A stretch of 48,271 nucleotides of DNA from NCBI GenBank assembly GCA_020438485.1, contig JAGQUM010000021.1:1-48271 (forward strand), written 5' to 3'. This document shows positions 1 to 8,092 of this stretch, piece after piece. The notes below the pieces were generated by a model that was not told where the DNA came from, did not search any database, and saw only the letters and a program-made list of their open reading frames with translations. Numbering within the stretch: position 1 is the stretch's first letter; each line of letters starts with the position of its first letter. This DNA is from Thermoleophilia bacterium (GTDB lineage Bacteria; Actinomycetota; Thermoleophilia; Miltoncostaeales; Miltoncostaeaceae). Made by a program: the position numbers and the translations under genes.

Positions 1-788
1 ACGTCCGACACGTCGATCCACTGCCACGCCAGGTTGCTGCCGTACAGGTCGCGGTAGCCGGGGTGGATGCCCTCGCGCAGCAGGTTGTCGCCCGCCTGGT
101 TGTTCTGGTTGCAGAACGACATCGAGTACGGGACGCCCTCGCCGTACTTCTGGCTCGTCGTCAGCTCCGTGAAGCCGCGGTTCGGGATGAACTCGCTGTC
201 CTGCAGGCAGAAGCCGACCTTCTGGCCGTCGCCGATCTCGGCCGTGCCGGCCTCGTTCCACAAGCTGTACTCGGCGGCGCCCACCATGTGCCAGTGGTTG
301 TGGCCGTCGGACGCCGCCTCGCTGTCGGTGGTGGAGTAGATGAAGCACGGCCCGTTGAGGGGCTTCGCGGATCCCGCGCGGGTGATACACGCCGCGTTGT
401 GCTCGGCCTGGTTGTCCAGCGGCCCGCCGTACGAGGGCTGCGCGATGCCGGCGGATACCATGGGGCCGCCGCCCGAGGGTTGCACGTACTGCGTCATGTT
501 GCGGTTCTTGGGCGTGCCCTGGAAGTCGACGGGCCCGTCGCCCTCGTTGTTGACGTAGCCGTCGAAACGCAGCAGCAGTCGCCCCTCGGCGCCCTGTTCC
601 ACGGAGCCGTCCGCGTTGTGGACGAACGAGCCCTCCATCAGGTACGCCGTGCTCACGGGGGGCGCCGTGGAGACCAGGTCGGGCAGGTCGTAGTCGCCGG
701 GGCCGGCGTTGAGGGCGGGCACGGCGATGCCGCACGCGGCCGCGGCCGCGGCGCCGCCGAGGGCGGTGAGGAGGGTATTACGTCGCAT
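1..788 (-). CDS. Secreted lysyl-oxidase-like protein (3' end outside window)
   Basis: The gene starts at ATG 788 on the minus strand and runs off the window edge, so only the first 262 codons are visible. The N-terminus (MRRNTLLTALGG then an Ala-rich stretch) is a signal peptide. The rest is closely similar to the neighbouring protein at 957-2873, sharing NAGPGD, DLVSTAPP, FDGYVNNEG, GTPxxRNMTQYV, FIYSTTDS and LQDSEFIPNRGFTEL. The sequence SDGHNHWHMVGAAEYSLW at about residues 155-172 resembles the copper-binding His cluster of lysyl oxidases, followed by WQWIDVSDV. The family oxidises lysine side chains and cross-links extracellular proteins; activity here is inferred. It is a tandem duplicate of its neighbour, separated by about 170 bp that contain a terminator-like hairpin. 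Whether it also has the C-terminal beta domains cannot be seen. Confidence 0.85.
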   Translation of the reverse strand, partial: MRRNTLLTALGGAAAAAACGIAVPALNAGPGDYDLPDLVSTAPPVSTAYLMEGSFVHNADGSVEQGAEGRLLLRFDGYVNNEGDGPVDFQGTPKNRNMTQYVQPSGGGPMVSAGIAQPSYGGPLDNQAEHNAACITRAGSAKPLNGPCFIYSTTDSEAASDGHNHWHMVGAAEYSLWNEAGTAEIGDGQKVGFCLQDSEFIPNRGFTELTTSQKYGEGVPYSMSFCNQNNQAGDNLLREGIHPGYRDLYGSNLAWQWIDVSD

Positions 789-802
789 ACGGCCCACGCT
801 AT

Positions 803-823
803 GCGACGCGCGCGGCGCGTCGC
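803..823 (-). other. GC-rich hairpin just upstream of the partial lysyl-oxidase-like gene
   Basis: Bases 803-811 and 815-823 form a perfect 9-bp inverted repeat around a 3-base loop. On the minus strand the hairpin ends about 14 nt before the ATG at 788, so in a transcript it would sit next to or over the ribosome-binding region. It could modulate translation, or be a by-product of the CG-rich leader. No U-run follows it, so it is not a standard terminator. Confidence 0.3.
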
Positions 824-894
824 TTCCCCTAAAGGGGTTGGGGTGGCCCCCCGCGAACGGTGAGGCTCCGACGGATGCCACGGGACGAAAACGA

Positions 895-933
895 CCGATG
901 GGTGCCGCCCACGTGGTGGACGGCACCCATCGG
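895..933 (-). terminator. Rho-independent-like terminator of the 957-2873 gene
   Basis: Bases 895-907 and 921-933 are a perfect 13-bp inverted repeat with a 13-nt loop that contains the small palindrome CCACGTGG. On the minus strand the stem begins about 24 nt after the TGA of the 957-2873 gene and is followed by TCGTTTTCG, a short T-rich run that is unusual in this GC-rich DNA. It would separate transcription of the two tandem lysyl-oxidase-like genes. Confidence 0.65.
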
Positions 934-956
934 GCCGGACGGGCGGGGCCCGTTCG

Positions 957-2873
957 TCAGATGCGTCGCTTCGTGACCACCGCGCGGACGAAGCGTGGCT
1001 TTCCGCGCACCTGCTTCTGCACGGCGACCACGCGCACGTTGCGCAGCGAGCCGGGCTTGCCCGCCCGGTTGACGTAGCAGAGCACGGGGCGCATGGCGAC
1101 GGCCTTGCGGAACGTGCAGACGCGGATGCGCTTCTTGCGCGAGAAGACGGTCACCTGCAGGCGGCCGCTGCGGTTCGGCGTCAGCTTCACCACCACGCGC
1201 TTGCCGATGCGGGCGACCAGGGGCTTGCCGAGGCTGGGCCGCTTCGACTTCGACGGGCCGCCGGCGATGCCTGCGGGCACGGGCAGCAGGAGGCCCTTGG
1301 TGGGCGACGTGATCGCGATGCTCACCGCGCTCGAGACCGACGCGTCCGTGCTCATCGCGGCCGCGACCGTCACCGAACCGCCGGCCGGGACCCTCGCCGG
1401 GGCGCGGTAGACACCCGTGGGTGTGATGGTGCCCACCGTCGCGTTGCCGCCGGGGTCGCCGTTGACGCTCCACGAGACGCCACCCGTGCCGTTGAGGACG
1501 CTGGCGTCGAGGTCGACCTCGGTGCCCGCGGGCATCGACGTGGGCGCACCCGCGATCACGATGCTGGGACCGGGGTTGCCGACGTTGACGGTCGCGGCTG
1601 CCGTCGGCGGGTTCAGCGGGTACGCGCTGGCCGCGTCGCGCACGGCGAAGCGGAAGCCGTCGGCGACGTTGCCGACGCCGCGGTGAGGCGTGTAGCGCAC
1701 GGCGGTGGCGGAGAAGGCCTGGCCCACCGCGACGGGCTGGCCGTTGACCGTCAGCTGCCCGTTGGCGGGCCCCTGGGTCACGACGAACTGGCGGTTGGCG
1801 GGGTCGGGGGTGTACGGCTGGCACACGCGATCGTCGCCCCCCGCCGGGTCCTTCTTGCAGGTGGTCGAGTAGGCCGTGGCCGAGAGCGCGATGTCCACGC
1901 CGCGTCCCGAGTCCGTGGCCGCGGGCGCCGGTGCGACCGGCAGCCAGCCGGGGATGGTGAACGTGCCGGTGGTGCGCGCGACGGGGTTGTTCTCGTCGGA
2001 CTCCCAAACGCGGTTGTTGGGGTCCACCTGACCTCCCAGCCGGTACCGGCCGGGCGCGACGTCCGACACGTCGATCCACTGCCAGCCCAGGTTGCTGGAG
2101 TACAGGTCCCGGTAGCCGGGGTTGATGCCCTCCCTAAGGATGTTGCTGCCCGAGCTGTTGCCCTGGTTGCAGAACGACATGGAGTACGGGATGCCGTAGC
2201 CGTACCTCTGGGCGGGTGTGAGCTCGGTGAACCCGCGGTTCGGGATGAACTCGCTGTCCTGCAGGCAGAATCCGACCTTCTGGCCGTTACCCACCTGGGC
2301 CGTGTTGGCCTCGTTCCACAGGCTGTACGTCGCGGCCCCCACCAGGTGCCAGTGGTTGTGGCCGTCGGACGCGGCGACGCTGTCCGTGGTGGAGTAGATG
2401 AAACACGGGCCCACGGGCGGCTTCGGGCCCAGCGGGTTCGGCGCCGTACACGTGGGCGTGCCCTCGGCGTCGTTGTTGAGGTTGCCCTGGTACTGGGGCT
2501 GCGCGATGCCGGCCGCCACCATGCTGCCGTCGGCGCGCTTCACGTACTGGGTCATGTTGCGGCTGGCGGGCGTGCCCTGGTAGTCCACGGGGCCCGCACC
2601 CTCGTTGTTCACGTAGCCGTCGAAGCGCACCAGCAGGCGGTTGCCACCGTTCGGAAGCGTCGTCCCGTCCTCGGGCGACATGCCGGCGTCGGCACCCTGA
2701 CCGCCGGTGAACGCCCCCTCCATGAGGTAGGCGCTGTTCAGGGGCGGGGCCGTGGAGACGAGGTCGGGCAGGACGAGGTCGCCGGGACCGGCGTTGACGA
2801 GGGGGACGGCGACGCCCGCGGCGGCGGCCGCGCCCGCGATCCCCAGGGAGGCGATGAGGTTCTTTCTGCGCAT
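957..2873 (-). CDS. Secreted lysyl-oxidase-like protein with C-terminal beta domains
   Basis: This 638-residue protein starts at ATG 2873 (MRRKNLIASLG plus an Ala-rich signal peptide). A much longer reading frame continues upstream but belongs to the antisense of the neighbouring gene. Residues about 30-320 form a lysyl-oxidase-like domain with the His cluster DGHNHWHLVGAATYSLW near residue 170, then FCLQDSEFIPNRGFTEL and WQWIDVSDVAPGRYRLGGQVDP, a pattern typical of bacterial lysyl oxidase homologues. After a linker come cadherin-like/Ig-like segments (GVSWSVNGDPGGNATVGTIT resembles a bacterial Ig-like repeat) and a basic C-terminal beta domain (GRLQVTVFSRKKRIRVC). Lysyl oxidases form aldehydes on lysines using copper and a lysine tyrosylquinone cofactor; a role in cross-linking matrix protein is inferred. 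It lies downstream of the flippase-polymerase fusion on the same strand, with a 158-bp gap. Confidence 0.88.
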   Translation of the reverse strand: MRRKNLIASLGIAGAAAAAGVAVPLVNAGPGDLVLPDLVSTAPPLNSAYLMEGAFTGGQGADAGMSPEDGTTLPNGGNRLLVRFDGYVNNEGAGPVDYQGTPASRNMTQYVKRADGSMVAAGIAQPQYQGNLNNDAEGTPTCTAPNPLGPKPPVGPCFIYSTTDSVAASDGHNHWHLVGAATYSLWNEANTAQVGNGQKVGFCLQDSEFIPNRGFTELTPAQRYGYGIPYSMSFCNQGNSSGSNILREGINPGYRDLYSSNLGWQWIDVSDVAPGRYRLGGQVDPNNRVWESDENNPVARTTGTFTIPGWLPVAPAPAATDSGRGVDIALSATAYSTTCKKDPAGGDDRVCQPYTPDPANRQFVVTQGPANGQLTVNGQPVAVGQAFSATAVRYTPHRGVGNVADGFRFAVRDAASAYPLNPPTAAATVNVGNPGPSIVIAGAPTSMPAGTEVDLDASVLNGTGGVSWSVNGDPGGNATVGTITPTGVYRAPARVPAGGSVTVAAAMSTDASVSSAVSIAITSPTKGLLLPVPAGIAGGPSKSKRPSLGKPLVARIGKRVVVKLTPNRSGRLQVTVFSRKKRIRVCTFRKAVAMRPVLCYVNRAGKPGSLRNVRVVAVQKQVRGKPRFVRAVVTKRRI

Positions 2874-3031
2874 GGCCTCGAGGCTACGGGCGAGACGGCC
2901 GCGGGCGAGTCCCCTGGCCGCACAGGTCGGCCCTACCCGGACGTCGAGTACCGCCGCGGGCTTTGCGGTCTTGCAGGAAAAACCATACGGACTTCCCACA
3001 CCCGGCGGTAACGGCCCGCCCGCGTTCCGGG

Positions 3032-5989
3032 TTACGCGGGGCCGGTCACGGCGGCACGGGGCGGGGGAGGCGCGGTGGCCCGCCGGCCGCGGGGCGCGGC
3101 CATGACGCGCGCCGCGCGGGCATGGGCCGTCGCGCGCCGCCCCTGGGCGAGACCCAGCATCCCCACGCACATGCCCATCAGGATCCAGAGGTCCCGCGCG
3201 TACTGCCCCGAGATGAAGAAGTTGGCCGCCAGGAATCCCCCGGCGCCGGCCAGCAGCGTCCGGCACAGGAACTCGGCCGCGGTGTCGCCCAGGGCGCGGA
3301 AGATCATCGCCGCCCGCAGCGTCGCCAGCAGGCAGGCCAGCAGGATCGAGATGTAGAGCGCCGCGCCGATCGCCCCCAGCTCGACGGCGATGTGCAGATA
3401 CATGTTGTGCGCCACCTTCACGTCGGTGGTGAAGAAGTCGACGCGGCGCAGCAGCCCCGGCTGCGCGATGTAGCGGGGGGTCGCGTCCACGAACGTCCCC
3501 GCCCCCGTGCCCACGATGGGGTGGTCCTCGTACGCGCGCGTACCGACCTTCCAGATGTCCGAACGGCCCGTTCCGGCGCTCGTGCCGTAGCTCTGGCCGT
3601 TCGTGATGGTGGCGAACCGCTCCTTCGTGGCGGGCGACGCGGCGACCATGATGTAGCCGGCGCCCAGCACGGCCACCAGAACGCTCGCCGCCGCCACCCG
3701 CAGCCGCCAGCGCCCGCCGAACGCGATCCACACGCCCAGCGCGATGACCACGCCGATCATGCCGCCGCGCGACCCGGACAGCACGAGCCCGACGGCGGCG
3801 AGGGTCGCGCAGGCGCCGAACGCGAGCTGGTGGAGGGCCTTGCGGGACGTCGCGATCATCCCCACCGAGATCAGGATGCCGGGGATGCAGAACGCGGCCC
3901 ACTCGTTGGCGTCCTGGAACGTGCCGGTGAACCTGCCCTCCGTGAACCGCCCCAGCGCGAGCCCGGTGATCGCGGTGAGGCCCACCGACAGGGCGAACGC
4001 CCCGCAGATGCGTCGCATCGCCGCGTCGCTCCACGCGGCCGTGAACACGATCACCAAGAGCACGAAGCCCAGCGCGAACCGCTGGATCGCGTCGACCGAG
4101 TCGGCGGTGTTGAGGCTCCAGAGGATCGACGCGCACGCCCAGGCCAGGAAGCCGAACATCAGCCATCCCAGCAGCGGGATGGTGTGCAGGAAGCGGGCGT
4201 ACCGTCCGCGGGTGGCGGGGTATCGCAGCGACACCAGCCACGTGACCATCAGCAGCACGCCGCCGCCCTTGGTCAGCAGGGTCTCGCCGGCCCCGAACAG
4301 CATGCCGAACGGCTGCACGAGCACGAACACGATGACGCCGGTGGTGACGTTGGTCAGCAGCAGGGCCATGAACGCCAGCCCCACGGTCAGCGCGACGGCG
4401 ATCAGCGGCGATCGCCCCGTCACCAGGCCGATGCCGATGGCCCCGAGCAGGATCATGGACGCGGTGGCCGAGGGCAGCTTGACCTCGGTGGTCACCACAC
4501 CGCCCAGCAGTCGGTCGAGCGGGCGGGGCAGCGAGACGGCACGCCCCGAGGCCTCCCCCAGGGCCAGGATGGTCAGCGCGGCGACCACCAGGCCGGTGAC
4601 GATCGCGGCGATCAGCGTGAGCCACGGCGGGCCGGGCAGCTCGAGCACCGTCCAGCACGCCGCGGCTCCCAGGGCCGCGCCCGCGACGGCGCGACCGCCG
4701 GTGCGCGCCAGCGACCGCGTGGGCATCGGCAGGTGTCGCACGACGGCCCAGTAATGGCCCGCCACGAACGTCGCGATGGCGATGTTCGTGGCGATGGCCG
4801 GGCCCATCAGGCCCACGGTCGGGATGAGGATCAGGTCCAGCGCCACGTTGATGACGAGCGCGATGAGGGCGATCCACTTGCGGATCTCCGACCCGCCGAT
4901 GTAGTCGAGGCTGCGCGCGATGATCGGCGCCATCCCGACCAGCACGATGTACGGCACCAGGACGCGCAGGATGTCGCCGCTGCGTCCGAACTCGTCTCCC
5001 AGCAGCAGCGCCGCGGCCCGGGGGGCGGCGATCGCGGTGATCGCCCCGACGACCAGGTAGAAGATCAGCGAGACCCGCAGCACGTTCGACAGGACGCGCG
5101 ACGCGATCTCCGGCGGCTGGCCGGCGATGCGCGGCGGCACGGTGGACGCCAGGCTGACGCCCAGGAGGCCCAGGATCGTGGCCGCCCGCCAGGCCATGTC
5201 GTAGAGGCCCACCGCGTCCTGGTTGAGCAGCGCGGCGATCATCACCACGTCGATGCGGTCGAACAGCATCCACGCGATGCCTGCGGCCCACACGTGCGCG
5301 CCGTAGCGGACGATCTCCCGGCCGCCGGTCTCATGCACGGGGCGCCCGTCCGAGTTGCGGGTGAGGTACCGGCGTATCACCCAGAAGCCGAACAGCACAC
5401 TGGCGGCGTAGCCGACGGCGTTGCCCGCGATGGCGCCGATCACGCCCGAGCCCGCCAGCAGCAGCATCATCACGGCCGCGAACTCCACGAGGGACTTCAC
5501 GATGGACAGCAGCGCCAGGTTGCGGCCGTCCTGGACCGCCTCGATGATGCTGCCGACCCACGTGAAGAAGAGCGTGCCCAGCAGCGCGAACGCTGCCGCC
5601 TGGATGGGCCGGGTGTGGTTCCCGTCGACCACCCTGCTGATGACGGGTGCCAGCCCCAGCACCAGCACCAGGGCACCGGCGGCCAGCATCGTCCGCAGCC
5701 GCAGGCTCGCGGCGACCACCTTGCCGATGCCCTCGCCCCCGTTGTGGGCCTGGGCGACGTACCGGCCCGCGGCCGTGTCGATGCCCATCGTGGCCAGCAT
5801 CGCCGCGAGCGTCGCGACGGTCATCGCGAACGCGTACTCGCTGTACTCGCTGAGGCCCAGCGCGCGGCCCAGCACGACGGTGAGGACGCCCGTGGACAGG
5901 GCACCCACGACGCGTGAGCCGAGGACCAGCGCGGTCTGGGAGGCGATCTCCCGGCCGCGGCCGGCGGCGTTGCCGGGAGACGGCGCCAC
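3032..5989 (-). CDS. Flippase-polymerase (Wzx-Wzy) fusion membrane protein
   Basis: This single 985-residue reading frame starts at GTG 5989, five bases after the stop of the co-polymerase gene, so the two are probably translationally coupled. Residues about 15-490 match the Wzx/polysaccharide_synt flippase family: paired hydrophobic helices, LGRALGLSEYSEYAFAMT near the N-terminus, and an internal duplication with LLNQDAVGLYDMAWRAATIL. Residues about 510-950 match the O-antigen ligase/Wzy polymerase family: TGTFQDANEWAAF, SGSRGG (near residue 737), SDIWKVGTRAYEDHPIVGTG and AHNMYLHIAVELG (near 858), with about 10-12 further membrane segments. Flipping of lipid-linked repeats and their polymerisation would then be carried out by one polypeptide in the inner membrane. 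These activities are normally separate proteins of 400-500 residues. The tail beyond about 950 is a basic, disordered Ala/Arg/Pro stretch. Function is inferred from both halves. Confidence 0.88.
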   Translation of the reverse strand: MAPSPGNAAGRGREIASQTALVLGSRVVGALSTGVLTVVLGRALGLSEYSEYAFAMTVATLAAMLATMGIDTAAGRYVAQAHNGGEGIGKVVAASLRLRTMLAAGALVLVLGLAPVISRVVDGNHTRPIQAAAFALLGTLFFTWVGSIIEAVQDGRNLALLSIVKSLVEFAAVMMLLLAGSGVIGAIAGNAVGYAASVLFGFWVIRRYLTRNSDGRPVHETGGREIVRYGAHVWAAGIAWMLFDRIDVVMIAALLNQDAVGLYDMAWRAATILGLLGVSLASTVPPRIAGQPPEIASRVLSNVLRVSLIFYLVVGAITAIAAPRAAALLLGDEFGRSGDILRVLVPYIVLVGMAPIIARSLDYIGGSEIRKWIALIALVINVALDLILIPTVGLMGPAIATNIAIATFVAGHYWAVVRHLPMPTRSLARTGGRAVAGAALGAAACWTVLELPGPPWLTLIAAIVTGLVVAALTILALGEASGRAVSLPRPLDRLLGGVVTTEVKLPSATASMILLGAIGIGLVTGRSPLIAVALTVGLAFMALLLTNVTTGVIVFVLVQPFGMLFGAGETLLTKGGGVLLMVTWLVSLRYPATRGRYARFLHTIPLLGWLMFGFLAWACASILWSLNTADSVDAIQRFALGFVLLVIVFTAAWSDAAMRRICGAFALSVGLTAITGLALGRFTEGRFTGTFQDANEWAAFCIPGILISVGMIATSRKALHQLAFGACATLAAVGLVLSGSRGGMIGVVIALGVWIAFGGRWRLRVAAASVLVAVLGAGYIMVAASPATKERFATITNGQSYGTSAGTGRSDIWKVGTRAYEDHPIVGTGAGTFVDATPRYIAQPGLLRRVDFFTTDVKVAHNMYLHIAVELGAIGAALYISILLACLLATLRAAMIFRALGDTAAEFLCRTLLAGAGGFLAANFFISGQYARDLWILMGMCVGMLGLAQGRRATAHARAARVMAAPRGRRATAPPPPRAAVTGPA

Positions 5990-5994
5990 GGTTC

Positions 5995-7623
5995 CTACGA
6001 GCGCGTGCCGGCGGAGCCCCGCGTCCGCCGGGCCGCGCGGGCCTCACCGGAGGTGGGCGTGGCCGCGGTCGTCGTGGCCCCGCCGGTGCGTGGCGGCTCT
6101 GCGCGTCCCCGGGGGGCCGCGGTCGGCACCGCGACGTCGTCGATCCGCCGGGTCCGTTCGCCGCCCGGCCAGTCGGTCAGGCACAGGCCCAGGGGGGTGA
6201 CGCCCTCGCGCTGCAGCACGCCGGACAGGTTCTTGACGTCGGCGACCTCGCTGACGCCGCGGCGCAGCACGATCACCACGCCGTCGACGCTGGTCGCGGT
6301 GGGCACGGCGTCCAGCACGGTGCCCAGCGGCGCGCCGTCGAAGATCACGAAATCGGCCGAGCGCACGCTGGACAGCAGCCCCGAGACCATCGCCGGTGAC
6401 ATCGCGATGGACGCGGCGGAGGCGTAACGGTCGGCGCCGCTCAGCACCCGCAGCGCTCCGTCGAACCCGGGCACCGATACGGCGGCCTCGCTCAGCGGGG
6501 TATGGCCCAGCACGACCGCGCCGGTGCCGTTCGCGGCCGTAATACCCAGGCGGCGGGCCAGCGACGGGCGGCGCAGGTCGGTCTCGACCATCAGCACACG
6601 CTGCCCCGCCTCGGCCAGGCTCTTCGCGGCCTCCACGGAGGCGGTGGTGCGGTTCTCGTTGTCACCCGGACTGGTGAACAGCACAGACAGGGGGCGGGAG
6701 CCGTCGCGGCGCAGCGCGGCCAGCGAGTGTGCGAGGTCGGTGTACGCGGGGGGCTCGCCGCCGCTGGGCTTGCCCACGCGGGCGAGCACGGGCAGGTCGA
6801 ACACCTGCTCGACCTGGCTGTCGGTGCGCACCCGGGTGCTCATCGTGTCGAGAGCCAGCGCGCCGGCGAACGCCACGAACAGGCCGACGACGAGCGCGAT
6901 CGGCAGCACCAGCGACAGGCCCGGGCTGCTGGCCCCGGCCGGGGGCGTGGCCGACGTGGACAGCTGCAGCGACGGGTCGGAACTGCCGGCCAGCGCCTCG
7001 AGCTGGCCGAGCCGCGTCTGGAGCTGTTCCTTGGCGCTCTCGCGCAGGGCGGCGCTGTTGGCCAACTGCGAGTTGATCTGGGTGATCTGCGCCGCGACCT
7101 GGTCGCGGAACTGGGCCGAACGGACGCTGACCGTGGCCTTCGCCAGGGCATTCGCGACGTCCGCCGCCTGCTGGGCCGAGGCGCCCTCGGCCTTGACGGA
7201 CACCAGGAAGCTGCCGCCGATGGGGCTCACGGTCACCTTCGACAGCACCTTGCCGGGGGTCCATCCGTCGCCCAGCGTTTCCGCCGCGGCCTTCGTCATG
7301 GGGGCCGTGGTGACCAGGCGGGCCAGCGTCTCGACGTCGCGGCCCGGCACGCCGGTCTCGCGGATCACGTTGGTGCCGTCGAACGTGCTGTCGCCGGTCG
7401 AGACGGGGGAGACGCTGAGCAACGCCTCGGACTCGTAGCGCTTGGCGCTGAGCGTCGTCGCCAGCAGCGCGGCCGCGATCACCAGTCCCAGCAGGGCGAG
7501 CATCACGGGCCATCGTTCGCGCGCGATCGTGAGGAAGCGCCTCAGGCCGCCCTCGGCGCCCCTTCCCCGCGCCCACCTGGGGGACTCATCGGGGAAGAAG
7601 CCCCCTGCATCATTCGTCGACAC
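5995..7623 (-). CDS. Polysaccharide co-polymerase with degenerate BY-kinase-like domain
   Basis: This 542-residue protein starts at GTG 7623, with GGAG about 9 nt upstream on the minus strand. It has a first membrane helix (about 38-60), a periplasmic Wzz-type domain with a coiled-coil region (about 160-215), a second helix (about 236-258) and a cytoplasmic ParA/CpsD-like domain (about 275-480). The Walker A site reads SPGDNENRTT at 318-327 instead of PGEGKST, so the nucleotide-binding lysine is missing. The A' motif (ETDLRRP, 347-353) and Walker B (FVIFDGAPLG, 425-434) are retained. The basic tail has no tyrosine cluster. It probably regulates polymer chain length as a partner of the flippase-polymerase directly downstream, but as a pseudokinase rather than an autophosphorylating kinase. 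Confidence 0.88.
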   Translation of the reverse strand: MSTNDAGGFFPDESPRWARGRGAEGGLRRFLTIARERWPVMLALLGLVIAAALLATTLSAKRYESEALLSVSPVSTGDSTFDGTNVIRETGVPGRDVETLARLVTTAPMTKAAAETLGDGWTPGKVLSKVTVSPIGGSFLVSVKAEGASAQQAADVANALAKATVSVRSAQFRDQVAAQITQINSQLANSAALRESAKEQLQTRLGQLEALAGSSDPSLQLSTSATPPAGASSPGLSLVLPIALVVGLFVAFAGALALDTMSTRVRTDSQVEQVFDLPVLARVGKPSGGEPPAYTDLAHSLAALRRDGSRPLSVLFTSPGDNENRTTASVEAAKSLAEAGQRVLMVETDLRRPSLARRLGITAANGTGAVVLGHTPLSEAAVSVPGFDGALRVLSGADRYASAASIAMSPAMVSGLLSSVRSADFVIFDGAPLGTVLDAVPTATSVDGVVIVLRRGVSEVADVKNLSGVLQREGVTPLGLCLTDWPGGERTRRIDDVAVPTAAPRGRAEPPRTGGATTTAATPTSGEARAARRTRGSAGTRS

Positions 7624-7724
7624 GTGTCATCGCTCCGGCGATCATCGGCGCCGGCCGTCCCGGCGCGCCTACTTAGGTCACTGCGGCACGTGGCGGCGGC
7701 GCGACGACGCGCGGCCGGCATGCG

Positions 7725-7734
7725 GTTTGCAAAC
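7725..7734. promoter_or_regulatory. Palindrome GTTTGCAAAC, candidate operator
   Basis: This is a perfect 10-bp palindrome about 100 bp upstream of the co-polymerase start (minus strand). It is AT-rich compared with the surrounding DNA and lies between divergent genes, as an operator would. The half-site string CGGTTTGCA recurs at 27112-27120, upstream of the secreted protein gene. No regulator gene is visible in the window, so the binding factor is unknown. Confidence 0.3.
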
Positions 7735-8022
7735 GCACATCGACGTTACCACCGAAGCCCACGTCCGACCCCCCCGGGAAGGCCGGACCCCCCGGGCGGA
7801 CGGGAAGCCGCGGCCCCCTCGCGGCCCGCGCGGAAGCCGCACGAGGGGCGGGGCGCGCGCCGCGCCGGCGCGGCTCCCTCGCCGGACCCGGGCCGCGGGG
7901 CGACCCCCCGAACGGCGGGCACGTCACGGAACCCTTACTTCGGGTCGCCCGCCGCCCGTCCAGGCGGATTCCGGCTGCACACCGCCCGAATAGTCATGCC
8001 TACCCACCCGTACAGACAGGGG

Positions 8023-8051
8023 TTTCATTGGGCGCCGCGCCGCCCTATGGT
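8023..8051 (+). promoter_or_regulatory. Candidate promoter of the P-domain protein gene
   Basis: A -10-like TATGGT (8046-8051) follows a weak -35-like TTTCAT (8023-8028) with a 17-bp spacer. The predicted start of transcription near 8058 would give a leader of about 35 nt that includes the GGAG ribosome-binding site at 8082-8085. The spacing is good, but the -35 match is poor. Confidence 0.3.
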
Positions 8052-8092
8052 CGGACCCGAACGGAACTTCCCACGACACTTGGAGCCCACAC

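Larger units (their letters stand above)
7624..8092. promoter_or_regulatory. Divergent intergenic region with a palindrome and promoter signals
   Basis: This 469-bp gap separates the minus-strand co-polymerase gene from the plus-strand P-domain gene and contains no convincing coding frame. It must hold divergent promoters. It carries the perfect palindrome GTTTGCAAAC at 7725-7734, whose low GC content stands out here. The stretch 7770-7930 is C/G-rich, with repeated CCCCCCGGG-like runs. A candidate -10 for the plus-strand gene is listed separately. Confidence 0.5.

Noticed and set aside
2985-2996. TATGGT on the minus strand before the lysyl-oxidase-like gene, as a promoter
   Set aside because: The box resembles that before the P-domain gene but lies about 110 nt upstream of the start without a -35 element, so it is too uncertain to list as a feature.
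2963-5917. A 984-codon plus-strand open frame antisense to the flippase-polymerase gene
   Set aside because: It is extremely rich in His, Gln, Arg and Gly with no domain or hydrophobic pattern, as expected for the antisense of a GC-rich gene; the minus-strand frame has clear membrane segments and family motifs.
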